From Tumebacillus lacus (lineage in GTDB: Bacteria > Bacillota > Bacilli > Tumebacillales > Tumebacillaceae): 64,000 nucleotides of DNA. A program made the position numbers and the translations under genes. The first letter of the stretch is position 1. Each line of letters opens with the position of its first letter. This document shows positions 17,299 to 25,126 of the stretch, piece after piece. The stretch lies in assembly GCF_026410385.1 (NCBI RefSeq), contig NZ_JAPMLT010000014.1, forward strand, positions 62,001-126,000, read 5' to 3'. The notes below the pieces were generated by a model. The model made no database searches. It saw only the letters and a list, made by a program, of their open reading frames with translations, and was not told the DNA's origin.

Positions 17299-18756
17299 AT
17301 GAGTCGCATGATTGATACAGCAAACATACGAGTCGGTGCGCGAAATTTTTACGCGGCGGCACATGAAATGCACGGGAATGCCAAGCATTTGGATCACATC
17401 TATCAGAACCTTTCCAGCGGTCAAAACGGGTGGAAAGGCGAAGGGGCAGAGGCGTTTCAAACGGTGAACAATCAGATGCGGGATGACTGTTATGCAGCGG
17501 CCCGGGCGTTTGAACGCACCTCGTCTGTACTGAGTACGTTGGCCGGGATGTTCGATCAGGTCAACCAATTGCGTCAACAGGCTGACCATCTCGACCGGCA
17601 GATCGATTCTCTGGAGTCGCAACTTTGGGGTGCGGAAGAGACCCGTCGGTCCTCGTTGCGCAGTGAGATCACGCAGTTGCGTCATCGGAAGTCTTCGCTG
17701 GAGCATGAGGCGGACTCGCTGGAGTATCGGGCTCATTCGGCTGCTTCGTCGCAATTCCAACAGATTGAGGCGATGGCCAATCGCTTGCATTACGGGCCTG
17801 GAGGCTCTGCTCATGCAGAAGAAGGGGGCCTGATCGACAAGACGAAAAATTTCCTTGGCGGCTTATGGGATTCTGCAAAAGAAGCCGTGGACGAGATCGG
17901 AGACAAGGCCGAGGAGTTTGGTGACTTTCTCGAAGCCAAAGCGGGAGACCTTGAGCACTTCGTCGAAGAGAAAATGGATGAGTGGCTAGATGATGAGATG
18001 GAGTACTACGCCCGGATCGCATGGGGCAACTTCGGCGATTTTGCCGAGGGGGCTGTGTGTTCATTTGCGAACAATATGACCTACGGGTTGTTTGAAGAGT
18101 ATTTGCTTGATGACGATCCCTCGCGCGGACAAGCCTATTTCCTCGGCCGCATCGGCGGCGATGCGGCCGCCGGCGCGGTAGGGGCCGCACTCACAGAAGT
18201 CGGTTTCGGCGCCGCATCCGGCGGTGGCTCGACCGCTGTCGCCGCCTTGGCAGGAGGCCCGGCAGGCTGGGTCGTCTCCGGCGGAGCTCTGGTCGTCGCA
18301 GGTGTAGGCGTCGCCGGCATGGCATACGGCGGGGGCGTGGCTCTCCATTCGGCTGCACAGGCCTCGAAGGACTGGGATCTTTTGATGCGGGCACAGGGGA
18401 GCGGTGGAGGAAAATCCGGTGGGAACGGTACTGTTGAAAAGCCTGTTAGTTACGACCGTCCATCTGGTTTCAGAAAAGGAGTTCGTGACAAGGTATGGGA
18501 TAATGCAAAAGACGCGGATGGAAAAGTAAAAGATCCGCTAACCGGTCAAGAAATGGATAGAGGCCAGCCTTGGGATATGGGGCATAAGCCAGGTTTCGAG
18601 TTCCGTAAACATAAGGAGAGCGCAAAAGAACGTGAAATCACACGTAAAGAGTTCTTGGATGAATATAACGAACCGAATCATTATCGACCTGAATTGCCAA
18701 GCTCTAATAGAAGTCATAAAGGGGAAGACATGTCAGATGATTACTTTGGGCCATGA
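17299..18756 (+). CDS. WXG100-type polymorphic toxin with C-terminal GH-E nuclease domain
   Basis: A 485-residue predicted type VII-type effector. The N-terminus is a helical WXG100-like domain (SGQNGWKGEGAEAF, W near residue 45), followed by a coiled coil rich in Gln/Glu/Leu (about 90-160). A Gly/Ala-rich hydrophobic stretch lies at about 275-355. The last 95 residues look like the HNH/Endo VII-superfamily GH-E nuclease: QPWDMGHKPGFEF, then TRKEFLDEYN, and YRPELPSSNRSHKGED. Bases from about 18413 on are much more AT-rich (about 37-45% GC in sampled lines) than the preceding 73%, as expected for a swapped toxin tip. The immunity gene follows 21 bases downstream. No secretion genes are nearby. 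Confidence 0.85.
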   Translation: MSRMIDTANIRVGARNFYAAAHEMHGNAKHLDHIYQNLSSGQNGWKGEGAEAFQTVNNQMRDDCYAAARAFERTSSVLSTLAGMFDQVNQLRQQADHLDRQIDSLESQLWGAEETRRSSLRSEITQLRHRKSSLEHEADSLEYRAHSAASSQFQQIEAMANRLHYGPGGSAHAEEGGLIDKTKNFLGGLWDSAKEAVDEIGDKAEEFGDFLEAKAGDLEHFVEEKMDEWLDDEMEYYARIAWGNFGDFAEGAVCSFANNMTYGLFEEYLLDDDPSRGQAYFLGRIGGDAAAGAVGAALTEVGFGAASGGGSTAVAALAGGPAGWVVSGGALVVAGVGVAGMAYGGGVALHSAAQASKDWDLLMRAQGSGGGKSGGNGTVEKPVSYDRPSGFRKGVRDKVWDNAKDADGKVKDPLTGQEMDRGQPWDMGHKPGFEFRKHKESAKEREITRKEFLDEYNEPNHYRPELPSSNRSHKGEDMSDDYFGP

Positions 18757-18777
18757 TACGTCGAGGAGGAATTGTAA

Positions 18778-19356
18778 ATGACAGTATCCATTCAAAAGAA
18801 ACAGATCGCAAAAGCTGCCTTTCAAGTCTTTGGTGGCAAGCCTTCTGTCTTCAAATATTGGGATAACCAGCAAAAGAACGATGTCGACATTCTTTCTTGT
18901 CCGGACCGCCCGCAGGCGGGGGTGACCTCCTATTCGACGATTGGACTGTCGGATGCGTCGATTGGCCTGACTTCGGATGAAGTCCCGTTGCGAGTGGAGA
19001 TTGTGGGGGCTTGCGGGAGTGCGTTTGCGGGATATGCGAATGTATTGGCGACGTGTGCGTTTGATGTGATGGAAGCGAATGCAGAGTGTCGACCGGGTGC
19101 TGTTCTTCGCGATGCGGTGGCGGTGAACGTTCCGGATGTGGAGATGAAGCATGTGTGGCTCGTTCCGCCGTTTTTATGGGAAGAGGAGCTAAAGACGCTG
19201 GAGTTTCCTTCGATGAAAGTGGCTTGGTTGCTTGCTGTGCCGATCTCAGAGGCGGAGCGGGCCTTTGCCGAGGAGCAGGGGGCAGAGGCGCTGGAATCTT
19301 TGTTTGAAGAGAAGCAGATCGATCTGTTTGATCTGCGCCGTGCGTCCGTTTTATAA
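18778..19356 (+). CDS. SUFU-family immunity protein for the adjacent toxin
   Basis: A 192-residue cytosolic protein of the suppressor-of-fused (SUFU) type, a family common as antitoxin or immunity to bacterial nuclease toxins. Typical segments are YSTIGLSD near residue 52, RVEIVGACGSAFAGYAN, MKHVWLVPPFLWEEELKTL and VAWLLAVPISEAERAF near the C-terminus. ATG 18778 follows GAGGAGGAATTGTAA. Its position right after the GH-E toxin makes immunity its most likely job. The first 130 bases are AT-richer than the rest, continuing the drop seen in the toxin tip. Confidence 0.85.
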   Translation: MTVSIQKKQIAKAAFQVFGGKPSVFKYWDNQQKNDVDILSCPDRPQAGVTSYSTIGLSDASIGLTSDEVPLRVEIVGACGSAFAGYANVLATCAFDVMEANAECRPGAVLRDAVAVNVPDVEMKHVWLVPPFLWEEELKTLEFPSMKVAWLLAVPISEAERAFAEEQGAEALESLFEEKQIDLFDLRRASVL

Positions 19357-19509
19357 GTTTCATGGAGGAAGGAGCCGTTGCCGGGTGCAAAGGCCCTTTT
19401 TCTTTTCATTGACGCCCCGCCGCCTGAGGGTGGATAATAAAGCTAAATGTGCATTACGGAGAGCGGTTTGTACTTTATAAAAATTTGTAAACGGGAAGAA
19501 GGAGCGAGG

Positions 19510-20436
19510 GTGAAAAAGGTCGGGATCATCTATCTGCTGATGCTACTCGTGCCGCTGTTCTGGGGCGGGGCGTTTGGGGCGGGGAAGCATGTGGTGACGG
19601 AGTTGCCACCCTTTACGACGGCGGCGATCCGGTTTGGGATGGCCAGCGTGTTGCTGGTGATCTGGTTGACGGTGCAGAAGGGCTGGGATTGGCAGCTGAT
19701 GCGGGAGCGGTGGAAGGGGCTCTTGTTCGTGTCGGTGACCGGGATCTTTGCGTACAACGCGTTTTTCTTCCTCGGGCTCCAGTACACGTCCGCGACGAAC
19801 GGGTCGCTGGTCGTGTCGATGAATCCGATGACGACGACGCTGCTCGCCGTGCTGTTTCTCGGCGAGGTGTGGAACCGGCAGATCGGGTTCGGGATGGTGC
19901 TGTCCTTGCTCGGGGTGCTGACGGTCATCTCCGGCGGATCCCTCGATGTGATCCGCACCTTGTCGTTCAACGTCGGCGATCTGATCTTGATCGGGGCGGT
20001 CCTCTGCTTCTCCACGTACGGGATCGTCTCCAAGGCGGTGCTCAAAGGCGTGCCGTCGCTGCTCGTGACGACGGTGACGATGACGATCGGCTCGCTGTTG
20101 CTCTTTGCCGTCTCGCTGTTTGAAGGCGGCTGGGGGCAGGTGCCTGCGATCTCCGGGCAGTCGTGGCTGGAGTTGGTCTACATGGCGGTGTGCGCGACGG
20201 TGGTGGCGTTTGTGATCTGGAACATGGGCATCGCCCGCCTCGGACCGAGCAAAGCCAGCGCGTATGTCAATCTGGTGCCGATCAATGCGATGTGGATCTC
20301 GTCGGTCTTTTACGGCGAGTCGCTGCATCTGTCGCAGTTGGTCGGGGTGGTACTGGTCATCGGCGGTGTGGTGCTGACGACGCGTGCGCCGGGGAAAAAG
20401 ACCGCGCCGCTCCCGCAAAAAGGAGCAGAGGTGTAG
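19510..20436 (+). CDS. EamA/DMT-superfamily transporter
   Basis: A 308-residue inner-membrane protein with ten hydrophobic helices arranged as two EamA repeats: PLFWGGAFGAGKHVV...PPFTTAAIRFGMA in the first half, and STYGIVSKAVLKG...LGPSKASAYVNLVPINA in the second. The family exports metabolites or amino acids; the substrate cannot be read from sequence. GTG 19510 is chosen because AAGGAG lies 5 bases before it; the upstream in-frame ATG at 19447 lacks a ribosome site. The Lys-rich cytoplasmic tail is typical. Confidence 0.85.
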   Translation: MKKVGIIYLLMLLVPLFWGGAFGAGKHVVTELPPFTTAAIRFGMASVLLVIWLTVQKGWDWQLMRERWKGLLFVSVTGIFAYNAFFFLGLQYTSATNGSLVVSMNPMTTTLLAVLFLGEVWNRQIGFGMVLSLLGVLTVISGGSLDVIRTLSFNVGDLILIGAVLCFSTYGIVSKAVLKGVPSLLVTTVTMTIGSLLLFAVSLFEGGWGQVPAISGQSWLELVYMAVCATVVAFVIWNMGIARLGPSKASAYVNLVPINAMWISSVFYGESLHLSQLVGVVLVIGGVVLTTRAPGKKTAPLPQKGAEV

Positions 20437-20499
20437 TTTTCAGGCAAGTTTTGGGACAGGATAGTAGATGAACCGTTTCCATCGCGATCTCATATCCTA

Positions 20500-20505
20500 T
20501 ATAAT
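20500..20505 (+). promoter_or_regulatory. Probable -10 element before the DHH gene
   Basis: TATAAT in CCTATATAATAATG lies about 90 bases before the start codon at 20594. The -35 match is poor. Confidence 0.4.
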
Positions 20506-20593
20506 AATGTTTGATTCTGTAGACAGGCGCGATAGGGTTTATTTGTAAAACGGAGCCAGTTCAGGTTTCAATATAGGATGGTGCAGCTTTTCC

Positions 20594-21535
20594 ATGAATT
20601 TTGCAGAGACGATAGCGAAGATGAGAGGAGAGCACAACCTGGTGCTCTGTCATGATCAGGCTGACAGCGACGCCATCGGCGCCGCCTACGCGGTGTCCCG
20701 CTACATCGGGGCCGATGTGGGCGTGCCGGGGGCGGTGGCGACTCATGCGTACCGCCTGATGGACGAACTGGAGCTGGAGGTGCTGATCGCACCCGACCCG
20801 AGCCGCTACGACAATGTCGTGATCGTGGACGCCGCTTCGCCCGTGCAGTTGAAGGAATCGCTGCCCGACAGGTATTATTTTGTCGATCATCACCCGGAGA
20901 ACACGTTGCGGGAGAAGGCGCTCGGCGGCCTGTATGATCAGGTGTCATCGACCTGCCAGTTGGTCTACCGCCTGCTGTGCGAGCTGAAGGCACCGCTCGA
21001 CCGCAAGACCGGCCTCGCACTGGCGGCGGGGATCATGACCGATACGATCAATTTCCACAAAGGCGACTCGGAGGCGTTCCGCTCGTTCGGCGAGATCTTG
21101 GCGACGTGCGGGCTGACGTACGAGGAGATCCAGCGGCTGTACGTGGTCGACGAGCGCAAGGATCGCGGCGCAATCTGTCAGGCTGCGCTCGATGCGCAGA
21201 AGTACACGTTCAACGGCTATCACGTGCTGGTGACGACGATTGAGTCGAACATCCCGACGTTTGCCGCCCGGGCGCTGTTTGACCTCGGGGCGGACGTTTC
21301 CATCGTCGGGCACATGCGCGGCGAGGAAGCGGAGATCCGCATGTACATCCGCCAAGAGCTGTCCCAGAAATACAACATCAACGCGGCCCATGTGTTTAAG
21401 GCGGCACGCGGGATGGACGGAGGCGGCATCTGGGGCTACGCGCTGTTTGCCGGCTACCGGGCAAAGGGCGATCTGAAGGTGCTGCTCCCGAGCATCATCG
21501 AGCAGTTTTCGACGCTGCTTGGCGACGAGGAGTAA
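20594..21535 (+). CDS. DHH/DHHA1 family phosphoesterase
   Basis: A 313-residue cytoplasmic metallophosphoesterase. The DHH domain carries LVLCHDQADSDAIGAAYA (motif I), NVVIVDAASP (motif II) and YYFVDHHPENTL (the DHH motif III). The C-terminal DHHA1 domain ends in the substrate-binding ARGMDGGGIWGYALFAGY. Relatives degrade oligonucleotides or cyclic dinucleotides (NrnA/GdpP type), but no PAS/GGDEF part is present, so this is an NrnA-like stand-alone form of unproven substrate. The ribosome site is weak. Confidence 0.85.
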   Translation: MNFAETIAKMRGEHNLVLCHDQADSDAIGAAYAVSRYIGADVGVPGAVATHAYRLMDELELEVLIAPDPSRYDNVVIVDAASPVQLKESLPDRYYFVDHHPENTLREKALGGLYDQVSSTCQLVYRLLCELKAPLDRKTGLALAAGIMTDTINFHKGDSEAFRSFGEILATCGLTYEEIQRLYVVDERKDRGAICQAALDAQKYTFNGYHVLVTTIESNIPTFAARALFDLGADVSIVGHMRGEEAEIRMYIRQELSQKYNINAAHVFKAARGMDGGGIWGYALFAGYRAKGDLKVLLPSIIEQFSTLLGDEE

Positions 21536-21543
21536 AAAAGCAG

Positions 21544-21583
21544 AAAAGAGGTTCTGTCGCAGATGACAGAACCTCTTTTTTTT
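21544..21583. terminator. Bidirectional terminator between converging genes
   Basis: AGAGGTTCTGTC pairs with GACAGAACCTCT around a 6-base loop, then T8 on the plus strand. On the minus strand it is followed by TTTTCTGCTTTTTT. It serves the DHH gene and the glycosyltransferase gene. Confidence 0.9.
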
Positions 21584-22376
21584 ATGTGCGGGTGAGCGAG
21601 CGGGCGAATCGAGCCAACAAGTCGAATCTCCGCTCGGAGTCGTATCCGTCAAAGAGGCGGCTGTGCAGGCGGCGACTGCGCGGGCGGCCGTCGAGGTAGC
21701 AGAACGCCTCCAGGTGGTCGCCGATGATCGTCTCGCGGATCTTCGCATAGTGCTCCGGCCCTTTGTGTGCAGAGCCGAGGCGCGCGTGCGGGATGCGGGC
21801 GAGGGCGTCGAGGTGCAGACCGGCGCGCGCGGCGTAGGCGAGCACGAGCGGCGGCTTGGCGAGGAAGTCGAGCGGGATGTGGCGCAGGAGGGCGCGGGAG
21901 ACGATGTGCGGGCCGTGAGCCGGGTTGGAGAGCCCGAGCCGCCCTTCGAGGCCGAGCCGCCGGGCAAGGTCGCGACGCAGGGCGAGCAGCGGCTCGCGGG
22001 CGACGTCGAGGCCATGCGCGGTGCCGTAAGGATCGGTGAGCGCGAGGTCGAGGGAGAAGCGGCGGGCGCTGTCGATCAACTTGCCCAGTTCGTCGCGGTG
22101 GGGGCCGATCAGGTCGCCGTCGTAGAACAGCACGTGCTCCGCCCCTTTGCGGTAGGCGTAGGCGGCCCCGACGGCGCGGGGGATGTCGACGCCGAGCGCC
22201 TCGTCGAAATGCAGAAGGGTCAGGCGGCCGTCCTGCAGGGAGGCGGCGACGTCTCTCGTGTGATCCTGACAGCCGTTGACCACGACGATGAGATCGCGAA
22301 GGCCGGCCTGCCGCACGGTCTGGACCGCCTGCCGCAGACGGGTGCCTTCGTTGCGGGCGGGAATCACTGCGTACAC
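21582..22376 (-). CDS. Family 2 glycosyltransferase (GT-A fold)
   Basis: A 264-residue glycosyltransferase-2-like protein. The N-terminal nucleotide-sugar motif is MYAVIPARNEGTRLRQAV, with DLIVVVNGCQDHTRDVA following and the metal-binding FYDGDLIGPH near residue 105. No transmembrane segments are seen, so it is cytosolic or peripheral. The acceptor is unknown. GTG start after GGAGGTGAT. It is divergent from yabG, with 98 bases between the start codons. Confidence 0.8.
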   Translation of the reverse strand: MYAVIPARNEGTRLRQAVQTVRQAGLRDLIVVVNGCQDHTRDVAASLQDGRLTLLHFDEALGVDIPRAVGAAYAYRKGAEHVLFYDGDLIGPHRDELGKLIDSARRFSLDLALTDPYGTAHGLDVAREPLLALRRDLARRLGLEGRLGLSNPAHGPHIVSRALLRHIPLDFLAKPPLVLAYAARAGLHLDALARIPHARLGSAHKGPEHYAKIRETIIGDHLEAFCYLDGRPRSRRLHSRLFDGYDSERRFDLLARFARSLTRT

Positions 22377-22474
22377 GAGTCATCACCTCCTTGTACCTCA
22401 GTCTATGCGGCATGTGACCAAAGGGCACTGATCGGAATACACTGGGAGAGCACAGGAAAGGAGGGGGCTCGCAC

Positions 22475-23335
22475 ATGTGGAAAATCGGTGATCTCGTCAC
22501 GCGCAAATCGTACGGCAAAGACATCTGTTTTCACATCGTCGAAGTCGAACCCGACAAAAGCGTGGCCACGCTCAAAGGGATCGAGGTCCGCTTGATGGCC
22601 GACGCCCCGCTCTCGGATCTCGAACGGGTGACGGAGAACGAACTGCGCCATTATCGGGAGAGCTACACGCGGGAGGAAAACGACTGCCTGCGCTTGATCC
22701 GAATGCGCCGTCTGGTCGAAGAGGAAAAGCGGATGATGCGTTCGGATGTCAAATTTCGCGCCAGCCACGATTTTTTTGAAAAGCCGGGACGCGTTCTGCA
22801 TGTGGACGGGGATGTAAACTACCTGGACAAATGCTTGATGTTCTATGAAGAACTGCGCATCCCGGCGGTGGGTCATCATGTGAATGAGGCGCGGATGGCC
22901 GAGGTGTTGCCGCATTTTCTGGAGGAGTACCAACCGGACATCCTGATCCTGACCGGCCACGACGGGCTGCTGCGCAAGGGGCAGGATCTGGGCAACCTCT
23001 ACAACTACCGCAACACGGAGAAGTTTATCAAGGCGGTCAAAGCAGCGCGGAAATATGAGCGCAGCTTTGACGATCTGATCATTTTTGCCGGGGCTTGTCA
23101 ATCGCACTACGAGTCGCTCCTCGACGCCGGGGCCAATTTTGCTTCGTCGCCGCACCGGATCTTGATCCATGCGCTCGACCCGGTGTTTATCGCGGAGAAG
23201 ATCGCCTATACGCCGATCAACCAGACGGTGAATATCTTCGACGTGGTCAAGTCGACGATCACCGGGACGGACGGTCTGGGCGGCTTGGAAACGCGAGGGA
23301 AATACCGGATCGGACTGCCGCGATCTCCGTATTAA
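22475..23335 (+). CDS. yabG: Sporulation-specific protease YabG
   Basis: Spore-coat processing protease of the U57 type, expressed late in the mother cell (sigma-K in B. subtilis). The 286 residues match the family throughout. They include WKIGDLVTRKSYGKDICFHI at the N-terminus, VGHHVNEARMAEVLPHFLEEY, DILILTGHDGLLRKGQDL with the conserved His/Asp, IIFAGACQSHYESLLDAGANF with the conserved Cys, and the C-terminal KSTITGTDGLGGLETRGKYR. An AAAGGAGG site precedes ATG 22475. Its position upstream of veg matches Bacillus. Confidence 0.95.
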   Translation: MWKIGDLVTRKSYGKDICFHIVEVEPDKSVATLKGIEVRLMADAPLSDLERVTENELRHYRESYTREENDCLRLIRMRRLVEEEKRMMRSDVKFRASHDFFEKPGRVLHVDGDVNYLDKCLMFYEELRIPAVGHHVNEARMAEVLPHFLEEYQPDILILTGHDGLLRKGQDLGNLYNYRNTEKFIKAVKAARKYERSFDDLIIFAGACQSHYESLLDAGANFASSPHRILIHALDPVFIAEKIAYTPINQTVNIFDVVKSTITGTDGLGGLETRGKYRIGLPRSPY

Positions 23336-23438
23336 TCGCGGGTGTGGTTCTAAAGGGAAAGTAAGGCGAATGAAAGAGCTAAACTGACTTTTCAGACAAC
23401 ATTCGAGATTAATCCCTATTTTTTCTTTGTAAAGGTCG

Positions 23439-23468
23439 TTGACAGGTTTTTCGAGTCGCTGATATAAT
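23439..23468 (+). promoter_or_regulatory. veg promoter P1 (sigma-A)
   Basis: -35 TTGACA (23439-23444), 18-nt spacer, -10 TATAAT (23463-23468); both hexamers are perfect consensus. Confidence 0.85.
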
Positions 23469-23480
23469 AGTTCGCGTCAT

Positions 23481-23509
23481 TTGACAAAGTTCGTCATACA
23501 TGCTACACT
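23481..23509 (+). promoter_or_regulatory. veg promoter P2 (sigma-A, extended -10)
   Basis: -35 TTGACA (23481-23486), 17-nt spacer, -10 TACACT (23504-23509) preceded by TGC, an extended -10. It would start transcription very near the veg ribosome site. Confidence 0.6.
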
Positions 23510-23533
23510 ATGTACTGGAAAGAGGTGGTGTGT

Positions 23534-23821
23534 ATGACAGCGAAAAACGCACTGAACGAGATCAAGCGCAGCCTCGACCGTCATGTCGGCGAGAAGATCT
23601 TGCTGCGCGCTAACGGTGGACGTCGAAAAACCATTGAGCGCACTGGCGTTCTCGAAGAGACATACCCTTCTGTTTTCGTCATCAAGTTGGATCAGGAGAA
23701 CTCTTTCAAACGCGTCTCCTACAGCTACGCAGATATCCTCACCGAAACTGTAGAGCTTATGGTCTGCAATGATGATGGTGAAGTACGTCTGGCTTACGAG
23801 CCGGGATACTTAGAGGCATAA
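23534..23821 (+). CDS. veg: Veg protein
   Basis: A highly expressed small protein (95 residues) linked in B. subtilis to biofilm regulation. It starts [20 protein letters not shown] and continues [21 protein letters not shown] and [11 protein letters not shown], the family core. The ATG at 23534 follows AAGAGGTGGTGTGT; an upstream in-frame ATG at 23510 overlaps promoter P2 and is rejected. Two strong promoters precede it and a terminator follows, as expected for the strongly transcribed veg unit between yabG and sspF. Confidence 0.96.
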   Translation: MTAKNALNEIKRSLDRHVGEKILLRANGGRRKTIERTGVLEETYPSVFVIKLDQENSFKRVSYSYADILTETVELMVCNDDGEVRLAYEPGYLEA

Positions 23822-23839
23822 AATACAATCTTGACCCTG

Positions 23840-23877
23840 GAGCTTCTCATAACACATGAGAGGCTTTTTTCTTTTTT
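23840..23877 (+). terminator. Terminator after veg
   Basis: AGCTTCTCAT pairs imperfectly with ATGAGAGGCT around AACAC, followed by TTTTTCTTTTTT. Confidence 0.85.
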
Positions 23878-23888
23878 CCGGAATGGAG

Positions 23889-23895
23889 CATACTA
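23889..23895 (+). promoter_or_regulatory. Possible sigma-G/F -10 element before the SASP gene
   Basis: CATACTA, the forespore sigma -10 consensus, lies about 37 bases before the SASP start. The -35 region does not match well. Confidence 0.4.
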
Positions 23896-23931
23896 CCCCC
23901 ATACGCCGGAACTCAAAAGGAGGAAGCACCT

Positions 23932-24114
23932 GTGGGACGCAGACGACGGGGCGGTGTGATGTCGGAGTCGTTGAAGTATGAGATCGCAAAGGACATGGGC
24001 ATCCTCGATACGGTACAAAAGGAAGGCTGGGGCGGCATCAAAGCGAAGGATGCGGGCAATCTGGTCAAGCGGGCGATTGAGATGGCGGAGCGCTCCGTTT
24101 CGGATCGTCCGTAG
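23932..24114 (+). CDS. sspF: Small acid-soluble spore protein, SspF-like alpha/beta type
   Basis: A 60-residue DNA-binding spore protein that coats forespore DNA. It shows the Arg-rich start [20 protein letters not shown] and the signature [22 protein letters not shown], with the Gly-Glu-Ile-like SASP protease site region partly altered (GWGGIKA). GTG 23932 after AAGGAGGAAGCACCT. The position between veg and ispE matches Bacillus sspF. Confidence 0.93.
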   Translation: MGRRRRGGVMSESLKYEIAKDMGILDTVQKEGWGGIKAKDAGNLVKRAIEMAERSVSDRP

Positions 24115-24123
24115 CGTGATTTT

Positions 24124-24175
24124 GACAGGATCAGGGCGGTCGGTCTGGCACCGATTTCGCCCTGATTGTCATTTT
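24124..24175 (+). terminator. Terminator-like hairpin after sspF
   Basis: ATCAGGGCG pairs with CGCCCTGAT, with an inner GGTCGG/CCGATT helix, followed by TGTCATTTTG. The T tail is interrupted. Confidence 0.6.
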
Positions 24176-24274
24176 GAAAACAAAACGGATGAATAACCGC
24201 TCGCAACAAGAGGGAAGACTGTCATCCTGAAGCAGTATTTCCAACTCCTAACAAGAATGAGGAGGCTATTCGTT

Positions 24275-25126
24275 TTGAGTATGCGAGGAGGCAAGTTGGT
24301 CATCATCGGCGGTGCGGAGGAGAAGCAGAACGATTGTGAAATTCTTCGCGAAGTGGTCCGTCTCGCGGGCGGCAAACATGCGCGCGTGGTCGTGATGACC
24401 GTTGCGACCGAATTGCCGATCGAGGTCGGGTCGGAGTACATCGAGGTCTTTGACCGGATCGGCGTGGCCGACGTGCGCATGTTCGACGTGTCAACGCGGG
24501 ATGCGGCCGACCGTGCCAGCGCGATCAAAGCGATTGAGGACGCCACCTGCGTCTTTTTCACAGGCGGTGATCAGGTGCGCGTGACCAAACTGCTCGGCGG
24601 CACCAAAATGGATACGACCCTGCATAAGCGATATCAGGAAGATGGATTGATCCTCGCCGGGACGTCTGCCGGCGCATCGATGATGTCCAGCACGATGATC
24701 GTGACCGGCCTTGGGGAGACCAATCCCAAAGTCGGGATCGTCGAGATGGCGCCGGGGATGGAGTTTATCTCGGGCGTGGTGATCGATCAGCATTTTGCTC
24801 AGCGGGGGAGGTACGGACGTTTGTTTTCGGCGGTGGCTCAATACCCGCACCATATGGGGCTCGGCATTGATGAAAATACTGCCATCGTGGTGGAGGGCCA
24901 GGAGTTTCATGTGATCGGAGCAGGCGCGGTCTCTGTCATCGATGCGGCGCATCTCACCTATTCCAATCTGGAGCAGGTGCGTCATGGCGATGATCTCGCG
25001 CTGTTTGGCATCAAGATGCACATTTTGCCCCGAGGGTCGCGCTTTCACTTGCGCGACCGGGAACCGATTCCAGAAGCGGACACGGCGAAGACGTCCGAAC
25101 GAACACGAGGAGTGGACAACGAATGA
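24275..25126 (+). CDS. cphB: Cyanophycinase (S51 serine peptidase)
   Basis: Exo-peptidase that releases beta-Asp-Arg dipeptides from the storage polymer cyanophycin. The 283 residues contain KLVIIGGAEEKQND, the acidic FFTGGDQVRVTKLL segment and the nucleophile motif ILAGTSAGASMMS (Ser near residue 131), followed by GMEFISGVVIDQHFAQRGR with the conserved DQHF and R. TTG 24275 is preferred, with AGGAGG 9 bases upstream; an in-frame ATG lies at 24257. Its stop overlaps the cphA start by ATGA, so the two are translationally coupled. Confidence 0.94.
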   Translation: MSMRGGKLVIIGGAEEKQNDCEILREVVRLAGGKHARVVVMTVATELPIEVGSEYIEVFDRIGVADVRMFDVSTRDAADRASAIKAIEDATCVFFTGGDQVRVTKLLGGTKMDTTLHKRYQEDGLILAGTSAGASMMSSTMIVTGLGETNPKVGIVEMAPGMEFISGVVIDQHFAQRGRYGRLFSAVAQYPHHMGLGIDENTAIVVEGQEFHVIGAGAVSVIDAAHLTYSNLEQVRHGDDLALFGIKMHILPRGSRFHLRDREPIPEADTAKTSERTRGVDNE

